From: Megaustenia siamemsis
Lineage: Eukaryota > Mollusca > Gastropoda > Stylommatophora > Ariophantidae
Direction of reading: 5' to 3'
NCBI GenBank assembly: GCA_032433765.1
Contig: JAVIAB010000024.1
Coordinates: forward strand, 17,210,648-17,274,647
DNA length: 64,000 nt
Below are positions 43,389 through 54,366 of the stretch, piece after piece. The position numbers and the translations under genes are program-made. How positions within the stretch are numbered: the first letter of the stretch is position 1; each line of letters begins with the position of its first letter. The notes under the pieces were generated by a model. The model saw nothing but the letters and a program-made list of their open reading frames with translations. It was not told the DNA's origin and ran no database searches.

Positions 43389-44330
43389 TCGGAGGTAACG
43401 CGCCTGATGACAGCAGCATAGCTGTAAGCTGTCAACGACTCATAACTGATGACTTGCGCAAGGATCTTCTTCTTCTTCTTCTTTCCTTCCTCATTTGCCT
43501 TTCAGGGTCGAGGGGAGATATAATTTGCGGTCTTTTGCTCTTCGCCTCTGCTGCTGCTATGTTTCCTAGTGTTTTTAATATTCCATCGATCCATCTTCTT
43601 CGTGGTCGACCCTTGGGTCTGATACTCCCACAACGTTTATTGAAGGCTCGTTGCGTTGTGTTTTGATCTTTCTGACTTGTCACGTGGCCAAACCATTTTA
43701 TCTGTTGTTTCGTTATATATTCTAAGGGCGGGGGCTATTTGTAGCTTTTTTCTCAGCTCTTCATTTCTAATCTTATCTCTCAGACTGTTTCCTGTCATTC
43801 GTCTTACACGTTTCACCTCAGTAGATGTTATTTTTCTTATTGTTCTTGTATCTAGTAGCGCAAGGATCGGTGAACCAAAAACATCTAGCCTCTACTCGGC
43901 CTCTTAGCGTTGCTTCTAATAACAGATGAACTAGAATAGTTTAGCAAAGCAAGTAGGGATCGAAAAGAAAAGTCAACACTGTGCTCAAAACTGCTGTGCT
44001 TGCTTGCGTTCGCCCGATGACTAAATGAGTATACTTCTTCATCAGTCACCATTTAAAGGACGTTAAATGGGCGCATCTGCCTGTGTTGTGGTTTGAAGTA
44101 CAACTGTGATATTTGCGTCTTTCGCCCAACACACTACTGTCCTGAAGTTGGATGTGTTCAGCTGTCCTGAAGTTGGATGTGTTCGGTTGAAAGGCAGAAA
44201 TATGACAGTTGTACTGCAAACCTCACTACAACGTATCTCCGCGCACATCATTTCATTTTAAGGACGGATGATGAAGAGGTCAATGAACCCATGTAGTAGT
44301 CATCGGTGAACGTCAGAAAGAAAGTCAAGA
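43389..44330 (+). mobile_element. rearranged DR-1 copy, split by LINE-a
   Basis: The 5' half of DR-1 (GCTGTCAACGACTCATAACT, TTGCGCAAGGATC) is broken by LINE-a and resumes at 43858 (GCGCAAGGATCGGTGAACCA). Near 43999 the element switches to its own 3' end in reverse (GCTTGCGTTCGCCCGATGAC to CTTTCGCCCAACAC), then returns to plus orientation at about 44139 with a 25-bp segment present twice (GTCCTGAAGTTGGATGTGTT at 44139 and 44164), and runs to the GAAAGAAAG tail. Confidence 0.75.
43467..43857 (-). mobile_element. LINE-a 3' fragment with target-site duplication
   Basis: Best copy of LINE-a. The minus-strand translation gives TSTEVKRVRRMTGNSLRDKI, RNEELRKKLQIAPALRIYN, DKMVWPRDKSE, then GRPRRRWIDGILKTLGN. 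This is the conserved part downstream of the RT domain. The 3' tail is GAA repeats. GCGCAAGGATC flanks it at 43456-43466 and 43858-43868. Confidence 0.92.
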
Positions 44331-44454
44331 GATAGTTCAGCCAAAGCACATCAACTAGTCAACACGATCGACGCAGCGTCCAACAAACGTCACGAGAACA
44401 GACGGAGAAGTCTCCTTGTCGGGGGATGCTGAGACTTACAGAAGGAACCATACT

Positions 44455-45070
44455 CATCAAGTACCATGCCTGCTGGCGTAGGTGATCATGTCTCTCCAGA
44501 ATTTTCGATCTCAACAGTTATTTATCATTTGTTGTTGACTTTTTCCTAAGCCATTCTCCTAAGGTGTCTGGTATCTTTCTCTTCGTCCCTCAAATTTCCC
44601 ATTTGTTACAAGCTTTTCCCTTTTCGTTACATGGTCAAAAAATGATAATTGTTTCTTCCTAATATTAGAATTTAGCTCTCTCTTTGCTTTGGCCTCTATC
44701 AGAACGTTTTCATTACTCTTCTTAGCTGTCCATGGTATTCTCAACATTCTTCTACAAAACCACATTTATACAGCCTCCAGTGATTTTCTTGTCTGTTGTC
44801 CTATTGTCACATCCATATGTTAAGACTGGCTCTACATAACATTTAAGAACTCTTTTTCTTGTTTCTATTGTCAAAAATGGATTATACAGTAACTTCTTCA
44901 TTTTTTGGAAAGCTGTTTTTGCCTGAGTCATTCTGCATCTCACCTGTTGTACATCTACAACATGATTATAACATTGTTCCCATATATTTAAATCCATTTA
45001 CCTGTTTTCATATCATTCCACTTGTCTTTATTGTAAATTGTGGTGATGTCTTTATTTCTATAAAAGTAAA
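44455..45070 (-). mobile_element. LINE-c 3' fragment
   Basis: The minus-strand translation includes CRMTQAKTAFQKMKKLLYNP, LTIETRKRVLKCYVEPVLTY, GCDNRTTDKKITGG, MWFCRRMLRIPWTAKKSNEN, KRELNSNIRKKQLSFFDHVT and DRKFWRDMITYASRHGT. It keeps long readable stretches and only a few frameshifts. Dead copy of a non-LTR element. Confidence 0.88.
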
Positions 45071-45580
45071 ACGACGGAACATGTCTTTACATTAGGAACT
45101 GTTACAACAGAAACACCCAACAGACACCGAACAATCTCTCTCCGCGATGCTGACAGGCAGTTGGATAGGGGGAAGACGAATATAGATAAATAGGTATTCT
45201 GTCATACAAGTAAAGGAAAAGTAGCCACGTTGTTGCACGTTGGGAGCATCATATTGATCATGACCATAAGAATGCATATAGGCAGTTCATTATCGATCAG
45301 CCACTTTTGTAGAAAGTAGCGCAATCGTTCAGTCCATCTTATATGCGATATGTATAGCATGAGTGTATGCTTATTATGTAAAGTGAACATAAAACGGTGT
45401 GAATCAGCTAAATTAATAGAAAGGCAAAACAAACTACGAGAAAACGTGTAATCTTTAGAAGTTTAGCATACTTATCATGGACTTGCGCGGACTGTGCAAC
45501 ATCTTTGTTTGGTACTATCACGTATTACATTTATAAGAGATAATGACACTAGTTCCATCACTTATAAGAACTATCAACAC
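45071..45580. other. no gene seen
   Basis: Unique AT-rich sequence. Confidence 0.5.
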
Positions 45581-46280
45581 AAGACAGTTGAGACATACTA
45601 CAAGACAGTTGAGACATACTACAAGACAGTCCACACATACTACAAGACAGTCGACACATGTTACAAGACAGTCGACAACATACTACAAGACGGTTGTCAC
45701 ATACTACAAGAAAGTTGTCACACACTACATGACAGTCGACACATACTACAAGACAGTTGTCACATACTACAAAACAGTCAACACATACTACAAGACAGTT
45801 GTCACATACTACAAGACAGTCGACACATAGTACAAGACAGTCGTCACATAGTACAAGACAGTCGTCACATACTACAAGATAGTCGACACATACTACAGGA
45901 CAGCCGACACATACTACAAGACAGTTGTCACATACTATAAGACAGTCGACACATAGTACAAGACAGTCGTCACATAGTACAAGACAGTCGTTACATACTA
46001 CAAGAGAGTCGACACATACTACAAGACAGTCCGACACATACTACAAGACAGTTGTCACATACTATAAGACAGTCGACAAATACTACAAGACAGTTGTCAC
46101 ATACTATAAGACAGTCGACACATACTACAAGACAGTTGTCACATACTATAAGACAGTCCGTACATACTACAGGACAGCCGACACATACTACAAGACAGTT
46201 GTCACATACTATAAGACAGCCGACACATACTACAAGACAGTCGACACATACTACAAGAGAGTCGACACATACTACAAGAC
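45581..46280. repeat. 21-bp minisatellite, about 33 copies
   Basis: Units ACATACTACAAGACAGTCGA plus C. The GTTGTC/CATACTATAAG and GTCGAC/CATACTACAAG forms alternate, giving a 42-bp dimer at 46040-46220. The period is a multiple of three, so frames up to 174 codons stay open on both strands; two 1-bp insertions (45677 and 46030 regions) shift them, as expected without coding constraint. Confidence 0.97.
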
Positions 46281-46777
46281 TGCAACATGTTCAGGCAGTT
46301 GCGGAGAGAACACTGATCAACAGAAATGCACATCCACTGCAAACTGTTTGGAAGTCCCGAGGAGCTCTCAAACACTGAAACATACATTCACTCTTTCTGT
46401 ACGTTCCGACGCACCAAGCGCCATGCCGAATTCTGTCATGTACGTTTAGCCGCACAGTGCGTTACTCTCAATTTGATTATTGTAAACCGTCATCAAACTG
46501 TATTCATTTTACAAGTCTTGTATCATCTTTGTATTGGTGAAATCTAATTCCTTGTTTAATTATCTAAAAGTTCATATATAATATGTTAAGGGATAAATAA
46601 TTATAAACATGTAAATTAATATTTAAAAAAAATGAAAAATGTTGTTTCTGAAATCTCTACCTCTAAATGTTTAATAACATTCTGTAATGAAAAAGTTAAA
46701 CAAGCACTACACTAATTTTATATGCATTATGAAGCAACAGCGATCGAGACCGGAGCAGAACAAGAACAAGAAAACAA
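46281..46777. other. no gene seen
   Basis: Unique sequence. A 73-codon plus-strand frame at 46326-46547 has somewhat coding-like codons but no recognisable domain. Confidence 0.4.
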
Positions 46778-49700
46778 GATGTGGACCAGTACATCCTCTA
46801 GTGTGTCTACGAAGAAAAGATATTGATCAGTACATCGTCTAAAGTGTCTACGAAGAAAAGATGTGGACCAGTATATCGTCTAGTGTATCAACGAAGAAGA
46901 TAAGATGTGGACCAGTATATCCTCTAGTGTGTCTACGAAGAAAAGATGTGGACCAGTATATCGTCTAGTGTGTCTACGAAGAAAAGATGTGGACCAGTAT
47001 ATCGTCTAGTGTATCAACGAAGAAGAAAAGATGTGGACCAGTATATCGTCAAGTGTGTCTAAGAAGAAGATAAGATGTGGACCAGTATATCGTCTAGTGT
47101 GTCTAAGAAGAAGATAAGATGTGGACCAGTATATCGTCTAGTGTATCAACGAAGAAGAAAAGATGTGGACCAGTATATCGTCTAGTGTATCAACGAAGAA
47201 GAAAAGATGTGGACCAGTATATCGTCAAGTGTGTCTAAGAAGAAGATAAGATGTGGACCAGTATATCGTCTAGTGTGTCTAAGAAGAAGATAAGATGTGG
47301 ACCAGTATATCGTCTAGTGTATCAACGAAGAAGAAAAGATGTGGACCAGTATATCGTCTAGTGTATCAACGAAGAAGAAAAGATGTGGACCAGTATATCG
47401 TCTAGTGTATCAACGAAGAAGAAAAGATGTGGACCAGTATATCCTCTAGTGTATCAACGAAGAAGAAAAGATGTGGACCAGTATATCGTCTAGTGTGTCT
47501 AAGAAGAAGATAAGATGTGGACCAGTGTATCGTCTAGTGTGTCTAAGAAGAAGAAAAGATGTGGACCAATATATCGTCTAGTGTATCAACGAAGAAGAAA
47601 AGATGTGGACCAGTATATCGTCTAGTGTGTCTAAGAAGAAGATAAGATGTGGACCAGTATATCGTCTAGTGTGTCTAAGAAGAAGATAAGATGTGGACCA
47701 GTATATCGTCTAGTGTGTCTAAGAAGAAGATAAGGTATGGACCAGTATATCATCTAGTGTGTCTACGAAGAAGATAAGATGTGGACCAGTACATCCTCTA
47801 GTGTGTCTAAGAGGAAGATAAGATGTGGACCAGTATATCATCTAGTGTGTCTAAGAAGAAGATAAGATGTGGACCAGTACATCCTCTAGTGTGTCTAAGA
47901 GGAAGATAAGATGTGGACCAGTATATCATCTAGTGTGTCTAAGAGGAAGATAAGATGTGGACCAGTATATCGTCTAGTGTGTCTAAGAAGAAGATAAGAT
48001 GTGGACCAGTATATCATCTAGTGTGTCTACGAAGAAGATAAGATGTGGACCAGTACATCCTCTAGTGTGTCTAAGAGGAAGATAAGATGTGGACCAGTAT
48101 ATCATCTAGTGTGTCTAAGAGGAAGATAAGATGTGGACCAGTATATCGTCTAGTGTGTCTAAGAAGAAGATAAGATGTGGACCAGTATATCATCTAGTGT
48201 ATCAACGAAGAAGATAAGATGTGGACCAATATATCGTCTAGTGTATCAACAAAGAAGATAAGATGTGGACCAGTATATCATCTAGTGTATCAACAAAGAA
48301 GATAAGATGTGGACCAGTATATCATCTAGTGTATCAACAAAGAAGATAAGATGTGGACCAGTATATCATCTAGTGTATCAACAAAGAAGATAAGATGTGG
48401 ACCAGTATATCGTCTAGTGTGTCTACGAAGAAAAGATATTGATCAGTACATCGTCTAGTGTGTCTACGAAGAAAAGATATTGATCAGTACATCGTCTAGT
48501 GTGTCTACGAAGAGGATAAGATGTGGACCAGTATATCGTCTAGTGTGTCTACGAAGAAGATAAGATGTGGACCAATATATCGTCTAGTGTATCTACGAAG
48601 AAGATATGATGTGGACCAATATATCGTCTAGTGTCTACGAAGAAGATAAGATGTGGACCAATATATCGTCTAGTGTCTACGAAGAAGATAAGATGTGGAC
48701 CAATATATCGTCTAGTGTGTCTACGAAGAAGACACGATGTGGACCAATATATCGTCTAGTGTCTACGAAGAAGATAAGATGTGGACCAATATATCGTCTA
48801 GTGTCTACGAAGAAGATAAGATGTGGACCAATATATCGGCTAGTGTGTCTACGAAGAAGATAAGATGTGGACCAGTATATCGTCTAGTGTGTCTACGAAG
48901 AAGATAAGATGTGGACCAGTATATCGTCTAGTGTGTCTACGAAGAAGATAAGATGTGGACCAGTATATCGTCTAGTGTGTCTACGAAGAAGATAAGATGT
49001 GGACCCGTATATCGTCTAGTGTATCAACGAAGAAGATAAGATGTGGACCAGTATATCGTCTAGTGTGTCTACGAAGAAGATAAGATGTGGACCAGTATAT
49101 CGTCTAGTGTGTCTACGAAGAAGATATGATGTGGACCCGTATATCGTCTAGTTTGACGACGAAGAAGATAAGATGTGGACCAGTATATCGTCTAGTGTGT
49201 CTACGAAGAAGATAAGATGTGGACCAGTATATCGTCTAGTGTGTCTACGAAGAAGATATGATGTGGACCCGTATATCGTCTAGTTTGACGACGAAGAAGA
49301 TAAGATGTGGACCAGTATATCGTCTAGTGTGTCTACGAAGAAGATAAGATGTGGACCAGTATATCGTCTAGTTTGACGACGAAGAAGATAAGATGTGGAC
49401 CAGTATATCGTCTAGTTTGACGACGAAGAAGATAAGATGTGGACCAGTATATCGTCTAGTGTGTCTACGAAGAAGATAAGATGTGGACCAGTATATCGTC
49501 TAGTGTGTCTACGAAGAAGATAAGATGTGGACCAGTATATCGTCTAGTGTGTCTACGAAGAAGATATGATGTGGACCAGTATATCGTCTAGTTTGACGAC
49601 GAAGAAGATAAGATGTGGACCAGTATATCGTCTAGTTTGACGACGAAGAAGATAAGATGTGGACCAGTATATCGTCTAGTTTGACGACGAAGAAGATAAG

Positions 49701-50007
49701 ATGTGGACCAGTATATCGTCTAGTTTGACGACGAAGAAGATAAGATGTGGACCAGTATATCGTCTAGTTTGACGACGAAGAAGATAAGATGTGGACCAGT
49801 ATATCGTCTAGTTTGACGACGAAGAAGATAAGATGTGGACCAGTATATCGTCTAGTTTGACGACGAAGAAGATAAGATGTGGACCAGTATATCGTCTAGT
49901 TTGACGACGAAGAAGATAAGATGTGGACCAGTATATCGTCTAGTTTGACGACGAAGAAGATAAGATGTGGACCAGTACATCGTAGTAGCGTGTCTAGGAA
50001 GAAGCGA
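46778..50007. repeat. 44-bp satellite-like array, about 73 copies
   Basis: Largest feature of the window. The unit is AGATGTGGACCAGTATATCG, TCTAGTGTGTCTACGAAGAA, GATA. A hypervariable segment after CTAGT occurs as GTGTCTACG, GTGTCTAAG, GTATCAACG, GTCTACG or TTGACGACG, and these classes form blocks. Some early units are 41 or 47 bp. An ATATTGATCAGTACATCG variant occurs near both 46815 and 48430-48500. Toward the right end about ten successive TTGACGACG units are nearly identical. Confidence 0.97.
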
Positions 50008-50537
50008 CTACACATCTCTCTTAATGTGATTAGTGAGCATGAGCGATGAAGATACCACTAGACCAACCCGCGAGAACTACATAACAGACAAACCAGGCTT
50101 TTGAAGCAAATAGAGATCAAGAAGGAATATAAACCGGGCAGTCAAAACTACAATACTGAAGCTGGACGTGCCAGAACGCAAAACATACACATCACAGGTC
50201 GATGTAAACCAAATACAGTTTCCACTTAATTCAGAGGGGACGAATCGCAACAACAATCGGTAACAAGGGTAACATATCCACCAGCAACTGACAAAATGAA
50301 AGTAGAATACATACATCACACATAATGTAGAATGGAAATTCAGGAGTCAAGACAGCCATAAGCTGTGGCGAAAAGGCAACGTGCGAATAGTGAGCAAGCT
50401 GCAGGAACTATCCGCGAGCATTCTTTATATCACATATTAAGAAGGACTGAGCACTTATATGTTCCCCCTGAGTGCAGTGAGTTCGAAGCCAGTTATAAGT
50501 AAGAAGTAAGCCCGTCGCACCTCGACTCAGAGAGAAA
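50008..50537. other. no gene; weak DR-1-like patch
   Basis: ACTGAAGCTGGACGTGCCAG then AACGCAAA and ATCACAGGT near 50155-50200 resemble the DR-1 3' half, but the match is thin. Confidence 0.35.
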
Positions 50538-51163
50538 ATGGTGGTAGTGTACCTGGAGAAGGTTGAGAGCTACAACTACCTTGGACATAATATAACCAGT
50601 GATGGAAGAGGGAAAACGGAAATAACAAAAGAATATGGAATGGAAAGTCATTTTAATGCCATGAAAAATATACTAACATCAAAGCAAATAACACCAGGGC
50701 TAAAACTAATAATAGCAAAATGTTATATCTTCTCAACATTTTTTGAATGACGCAGAAACATGGACATTAGACAAGAAAACAGAACAGAAAATTGAAGCCT
50801 TTGTAATGTATATTTATAGAAGAATAGGTAGAATTGGATGAATTGGGTGAAAAGAAAAGAAAACAAAACAAAAGAAGAAGTCTTAAAAGAACAAAACTTT
50901 AAAAGAGAACTACTAAACACAATTAGAACAAGACAAATGAGTATTTTGGGGCACGTCAACAGCCTACTAAAAGTAATTTTGGAAGGGAAAATACAAGGCA
51001 AAAGAGGCAGAGGCAGAGCAAGACTAACGTGGACGAGTAACATCAAAAGGTGGACAAGTCAGCCTATGACAACCTGCACCATCAAAGCAAGAGACTGAGC
51101 GGAACGGCGCTCCATGGTAGCCAACCTTCGATGCGGAGACGATACTCAAAGATGATGATGTTC
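50538..51163 (+). mobile_element. LINE-b 3' fragment
   Basis: The translation reads VYLEKVESYNYLGHNITSDG, RGKTEITKEYGMESHFNAMK, NILTSKQITPGLKLIIAKC, then, after frameshifts, AETWTLDKKTEQKIEAF, LLNTIRTRQMSILGHVNSLL, KVILEGKIQGKRGRGRARL, TWTSNIKRW and CTIKARD. It ends with a GATGATGATG tail. This is the best-preserved stretch of LINE-b past the RT domain. Confidence 0.88.
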
Positions 51164-52279
51164 GTATCAGTTTTTTTTTTTTCGCAATCAGCACATTCAC
51201 GTGTAACCTGGGCAACATTACCCATGACGTATTTCTTTCACAGGAAAAGCAAATGTCCTGTACAAATTTAAGGTGGGGAGAATCTAGAATGTAGTATGTT
51301 GGAGAGTTATAATCACGGATCTATGTTATTAGTTTACCAGTTCTCTGACATCACTTTACCGCGGATTAATTAGTAACCTGTAAAGAACAAAGATAGCTGG
51401 AAAATTAGGCTTCCTTAGTAATTAGTAATTTTAAAAAAATAAGTAAAATTGCCTGATGTTTGATTGGCTAAGAAGAATATATCGGTCTAAAGATTAAACA
51501 TTGAACTCAGAGCTGTATGGATCGAAGAGAGGCTCCAAACAGTCAAATTCATCACAATAATTTGTTTAATGGTGCAGAGACCAAAATGAGAACACTGGAA
51601 GAGGATGCAACCAAGGAGCGAAAGGTGGTGTGGTGATTTTCCTTTATTAATTCAAATCTCGCGAGATTTCCCGGTACACACTCGTTCTCTCTGACATAGG
51701 TTGAGGATCCCTGTTACACAGAGCTCAGACTAGAAGCGGGGTCCCGGCAATGGGGAAACTGAGATAATAATTACAGGCTGCAGCGCAGGAATATGGGCTA
51801 GGTGGATGGCGGGAAGGGGACTTTTAAAAGCCTGGATTGTGCAGTGGCTGGAAGAATGGGCTTGAACATTGACAGAAAAGCAACAGATATAGGCGAATAG
51901 ACGAATTAATTGATGCTGATGGATTCGATTTTTTTTTCTGTTTCTTTTTAACCGGAAAAGGGGGGGGGGGGCGCCTTGATTGTAAAGCTGAAGAGAATCA
52001 GACAGTTCGTGGAAGGTATTGGATGGTGTTGCTTAGGAGAATGAACGACAAAGAAATTAGAGGTTTTGAATTATGTTTAGGCAGAGTACACTCAAGGAGG
52101 GGTGGTTTGTACATACAGTTGTCGCCCTGTGTTCCGATATTGATACCGTAATCAATGAGGTTTAACATAAGGGGACTGCAGATTGGAACGTTGAAGTGGT
52201 CAAGTTATGTGACCCCGAAAAAAATAGTGTATTTAAAACGCTTGTAACGGAGGGGTCGAGGGGGGGGGGGGGGATTACG
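51164..52279. other. no gene seen
   Basis: Unique sequence with a 12-G run (51960-51971) and a 14-G run (52260-52273). Confidence 0.5.
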
Positions 52280-53215
52280 GGGATCCAGCAACTGGAGTGG
52301 CGTCAGCGACCCATAGCTGGCTGCATGCGTCATGATCGACGGACAATAGAGCTTGTCAAGACGTTGCTCCACCTCCCAGCGGTGCTCACGGAAATAGACT
52401 GGCCAAGAGTTTATGGATCGGAGAAAGAAAGGAAGCAGATACTTAAAAATAGTGTGCTGAAGTCGGATGTGTTGTGCTGAAGTCGGAGGTGTTGTGCTGA
52501 AGTCGGATGTGTTGTGCTGGAGTCGGATGTGTTGCGCTGGAGTTGGATGTGTTGTGCTGAAGTCGGATGTGTTGTGCTGAAGTCGGATGTGTTGTGCTGA
52601 AGTCGGATGTGTTGTGCTGAAGTCGGATGTGTTGTGCTGAAGTCGGATGTGTTGTGCTGGAGTCGGATGTGTTGTGCTGGAGTCGGATGTGTTGTGCTGG
52701 AGTCGGATGTGTTGTGCTGAAGTCGGATGTGTTGTGCTGAAGTCGGATGTGTTGTGCTGAAGTCGGATGTGTCGTGCTGAAGTCGGATGTGTCGTGCTGG
52801 AGTCGGATGTGTTGTGCTGAAGTCGGATGTGTTGTGCTGGAGTCGGATGTGTTGTGCTGAAGTCGGATGTGTTGTGCTGAAGTCGGATGTGTCGTGCTGA
52901 AGTCGGATGTGTCGTGCTGAAGTCGGATGTGTCGTGCTGAAGTCGGATGTGTCGTGCTGAAGTCGGATGTGTCGTGCTGAAGTCGGATGTGTTGTGCTGG
53001 AGTCGGATGTGTTGTGCTGAAGTCGGATGTGTTGTGCTGAAGTCGGAGGTGTTGTGCTGAAGTCGGAGGTGTTGTGCCAAAAGGCGCAAATATCACAACC
53101 TAGTTGCAAACCACAACACATCTACACTTCATTAAAGTCCTTCTTAAGGACGGTTGATGAAGAGGTCTATTCATTCCTTTAGTCGTCAGTGGGTAGACGC
53201 AAGAAAGAGAAAGAA
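52280..53215 (+). mobile_element. DR-1 copy carrying a 20-bp minisatellite
   Basis: Plus-strand DR-1 starting CAGCAACTGGAGTGGCGTCA, GCGACCCATAGCTGGCTGCA. It runs to AAAAATAGTGTGCTGAAGTC, where the array begins, and resumes at 53073 with CCAAAAGGCGCAAATATCAC, then AGTTGCAAACCACAACACAT, TTCTTAAGGACGGTTGATGA and a GAAAGAGAAAG tail. Confidence 0.85.
52453..53072. repeat. 20-bp minisatellite, about 31 copies
   Basis: TTGTGCTGAAGTCGGATGTG units. The same 20-mer is single-copy in DR-1 at 27560 and 42362. All three minus-strand frames stay open (up to 294 codons, with a 20-residue period) because the unit has no stop in any frame; this is not a protein. Confidence 0.97.
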
Positions 53216-53272
53216 AATCTTGCAACAACAACACAACATTACCAGATTGAGGTAGGCAGACACATAGCGTGG

Positions 53273-53400
53273 GGGTTTGGTAATTACTGCAATTGAGCCA
53301 GTGATGGGGAGTGTTAGACACTCCAAGGTATGGTGACAGCTTTACAAATAGGGAACACAACACAATACTGACGTTTCGGCTAGGAGCCTTCTTCAAAAAA
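53273..53400 (-). mobile_element. PLE-like repeat, left copy
   Basis: On the minus strand: TTGAAGAAGGCTCCTAGCCG, AAACGTCAGTATTGTGTTGT, GTAAAGCTGTCACCATACCT, TGGAGTGTCTAACACTCC, then CTGGCTCAATTGCAGTAATT. GGCT and AGCC form a clean 4-bp stem around the CCT loop before GAAAC. Direct repeat of 53680-53850, about 410-450 bp apart. Confidence 0.65.
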
Positions 53401-53679
53401 CAAGGACAACAAACGATGAAGCACAATTATCTATATCTACATGTTAGATGATCAGGAGAATGGAGAGGTGGACAGAAAAGAAGAGAAGAAAGTAGGATCT
53501 AGAAATACGAAAGGAGGCTACATGAGGGGAGGTAGGATGAGAGTCAAGATGTGAAGAAAAGAGAGATAGGAAAAATGAGGAAGAGATAGAAATAACAAAA
53601 GTACAACGAAGATAATGTATAAAACGTATAAGAAAAATCAAACATTTAGCTGGCAAAACTGGACTGTCCGACGTAGAGC
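53401..53679. other. interval between the PLE-like repeats
   Basis: Purine-rich on the plus strand (GAAAAGAAGAGAAGAAAGTA). No frame resembling a reverse transcriptase or GIY-YIG nuclease is visible. Confidence 0.5.
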
Positions 53680-53880
53680 AATCGAGAATTACTGCAATTA
53701 CAAAGTGGAGATTAGGGCCTCCACATCTTCAGAGTAAATGTGTTGAAGGAGCCAGTAGTGGGGTGTGATAAGCACTCCAAGGTATGGTGACAGCTTTACA
53801 CGGAAGGAACACAACACAATACTGACGTTTTGGCCTGAGGCCGTCTTTGGAGTGTTTATCACACACCACTACTGGCTCCT
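53680..53880 (-). mobile_element. PLE-like repeat, right copy, with flanking inverted repeat
   Basis: On the minus strand: AAAGACGGCCTCAGGCCAAA, ACGTCAGTATTGTGTTGTGT, GTAAAGCTGTCACCATACCT. 31-bp arms at 53748-53778 and 53849-53879 are inverted copies of each other (29 of 31 positions by my count) and enclose the core. Direct repeat of 53273-53400 in the same orientation. Confidence 0.65.
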
Positions 53881-54014
53881 TGCTACCCGCTTTACTGCAT
53901 CATTGCAATTATTTGCCTGTTCCCTAAATGTGTTGAAGAAGAATCGAGCTAACCAGTTCTTCATGTTGCCATTCCGTCATTTTATTAAAGCTGGTGTGGT
54001 CACCAGGGACACAT

Positions 54015-54250
54015 AATAATAAATGAATACTATTATAGAGGGCAACTTCCCAGGCGATAATCAGCGAATCAATTCAGAGGAAGAGGTATGTTTACTGCAC
54101 TCGTAAAAAAATGACAAAAAATCAATAACAGAAAGAAAGAAAAAAACAAAGAACAATATATGGTCCGAAGCAGGATCGAACCCGTGCTCGTTGGCACAAC
54201 GCCTTGCCACGAAAAGTCAAACACTAGGGAACACTGCCAACTCGGCTAAC
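54015..54250 (-). mobile_element. SINE-3 copy
   Basis: Minus strand: TTAGTTAGCCGAGTTGG (A-box region), CGTGGCAAGGCGTTGTG, GGGTTCGATCCTG (B box), then the body, GAGTGCAGTAAACATACCTC, and the 3' end (GGGAAGTTGCCCTCTATAAT, ATTCATTTATTATT). Confidence 0.8.
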
Positions 54251-54366
54251 TAAAAAATTAGCCATCATTGTTGATGTCTTTCAGGCAGGTTTTCTCATGA
54301 CTATAGCATAGAGCTGCGATCACAGCTCGTGAATAAATGTTGTATCTGTAGTTTTCCTGTCACCTA

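Noticed and set aside
45494..46449. Frames of 95-174 codons on both strands (TYYKTV and VCDNCLV repeats)
   Set aside because: Products of the 21-bp array. Single-base insertions shift frame mid-array, and the Cys-rich minus-strand product has no known fold.
52205..53121. Three overlapping minus-strand frames of 217-294 codons with a 20-residue repeat
   Set aside because: The 20-bp unit has no stop in any minus frame, so all three frames stay open across 31 units. A genuine repeat protein would use one frame; this is a minisatellite.
54018..54250. tRNA gene in SINE-3
   Set aside because: Same reasoning: a box-containing head joined to a shared body and 3' end.
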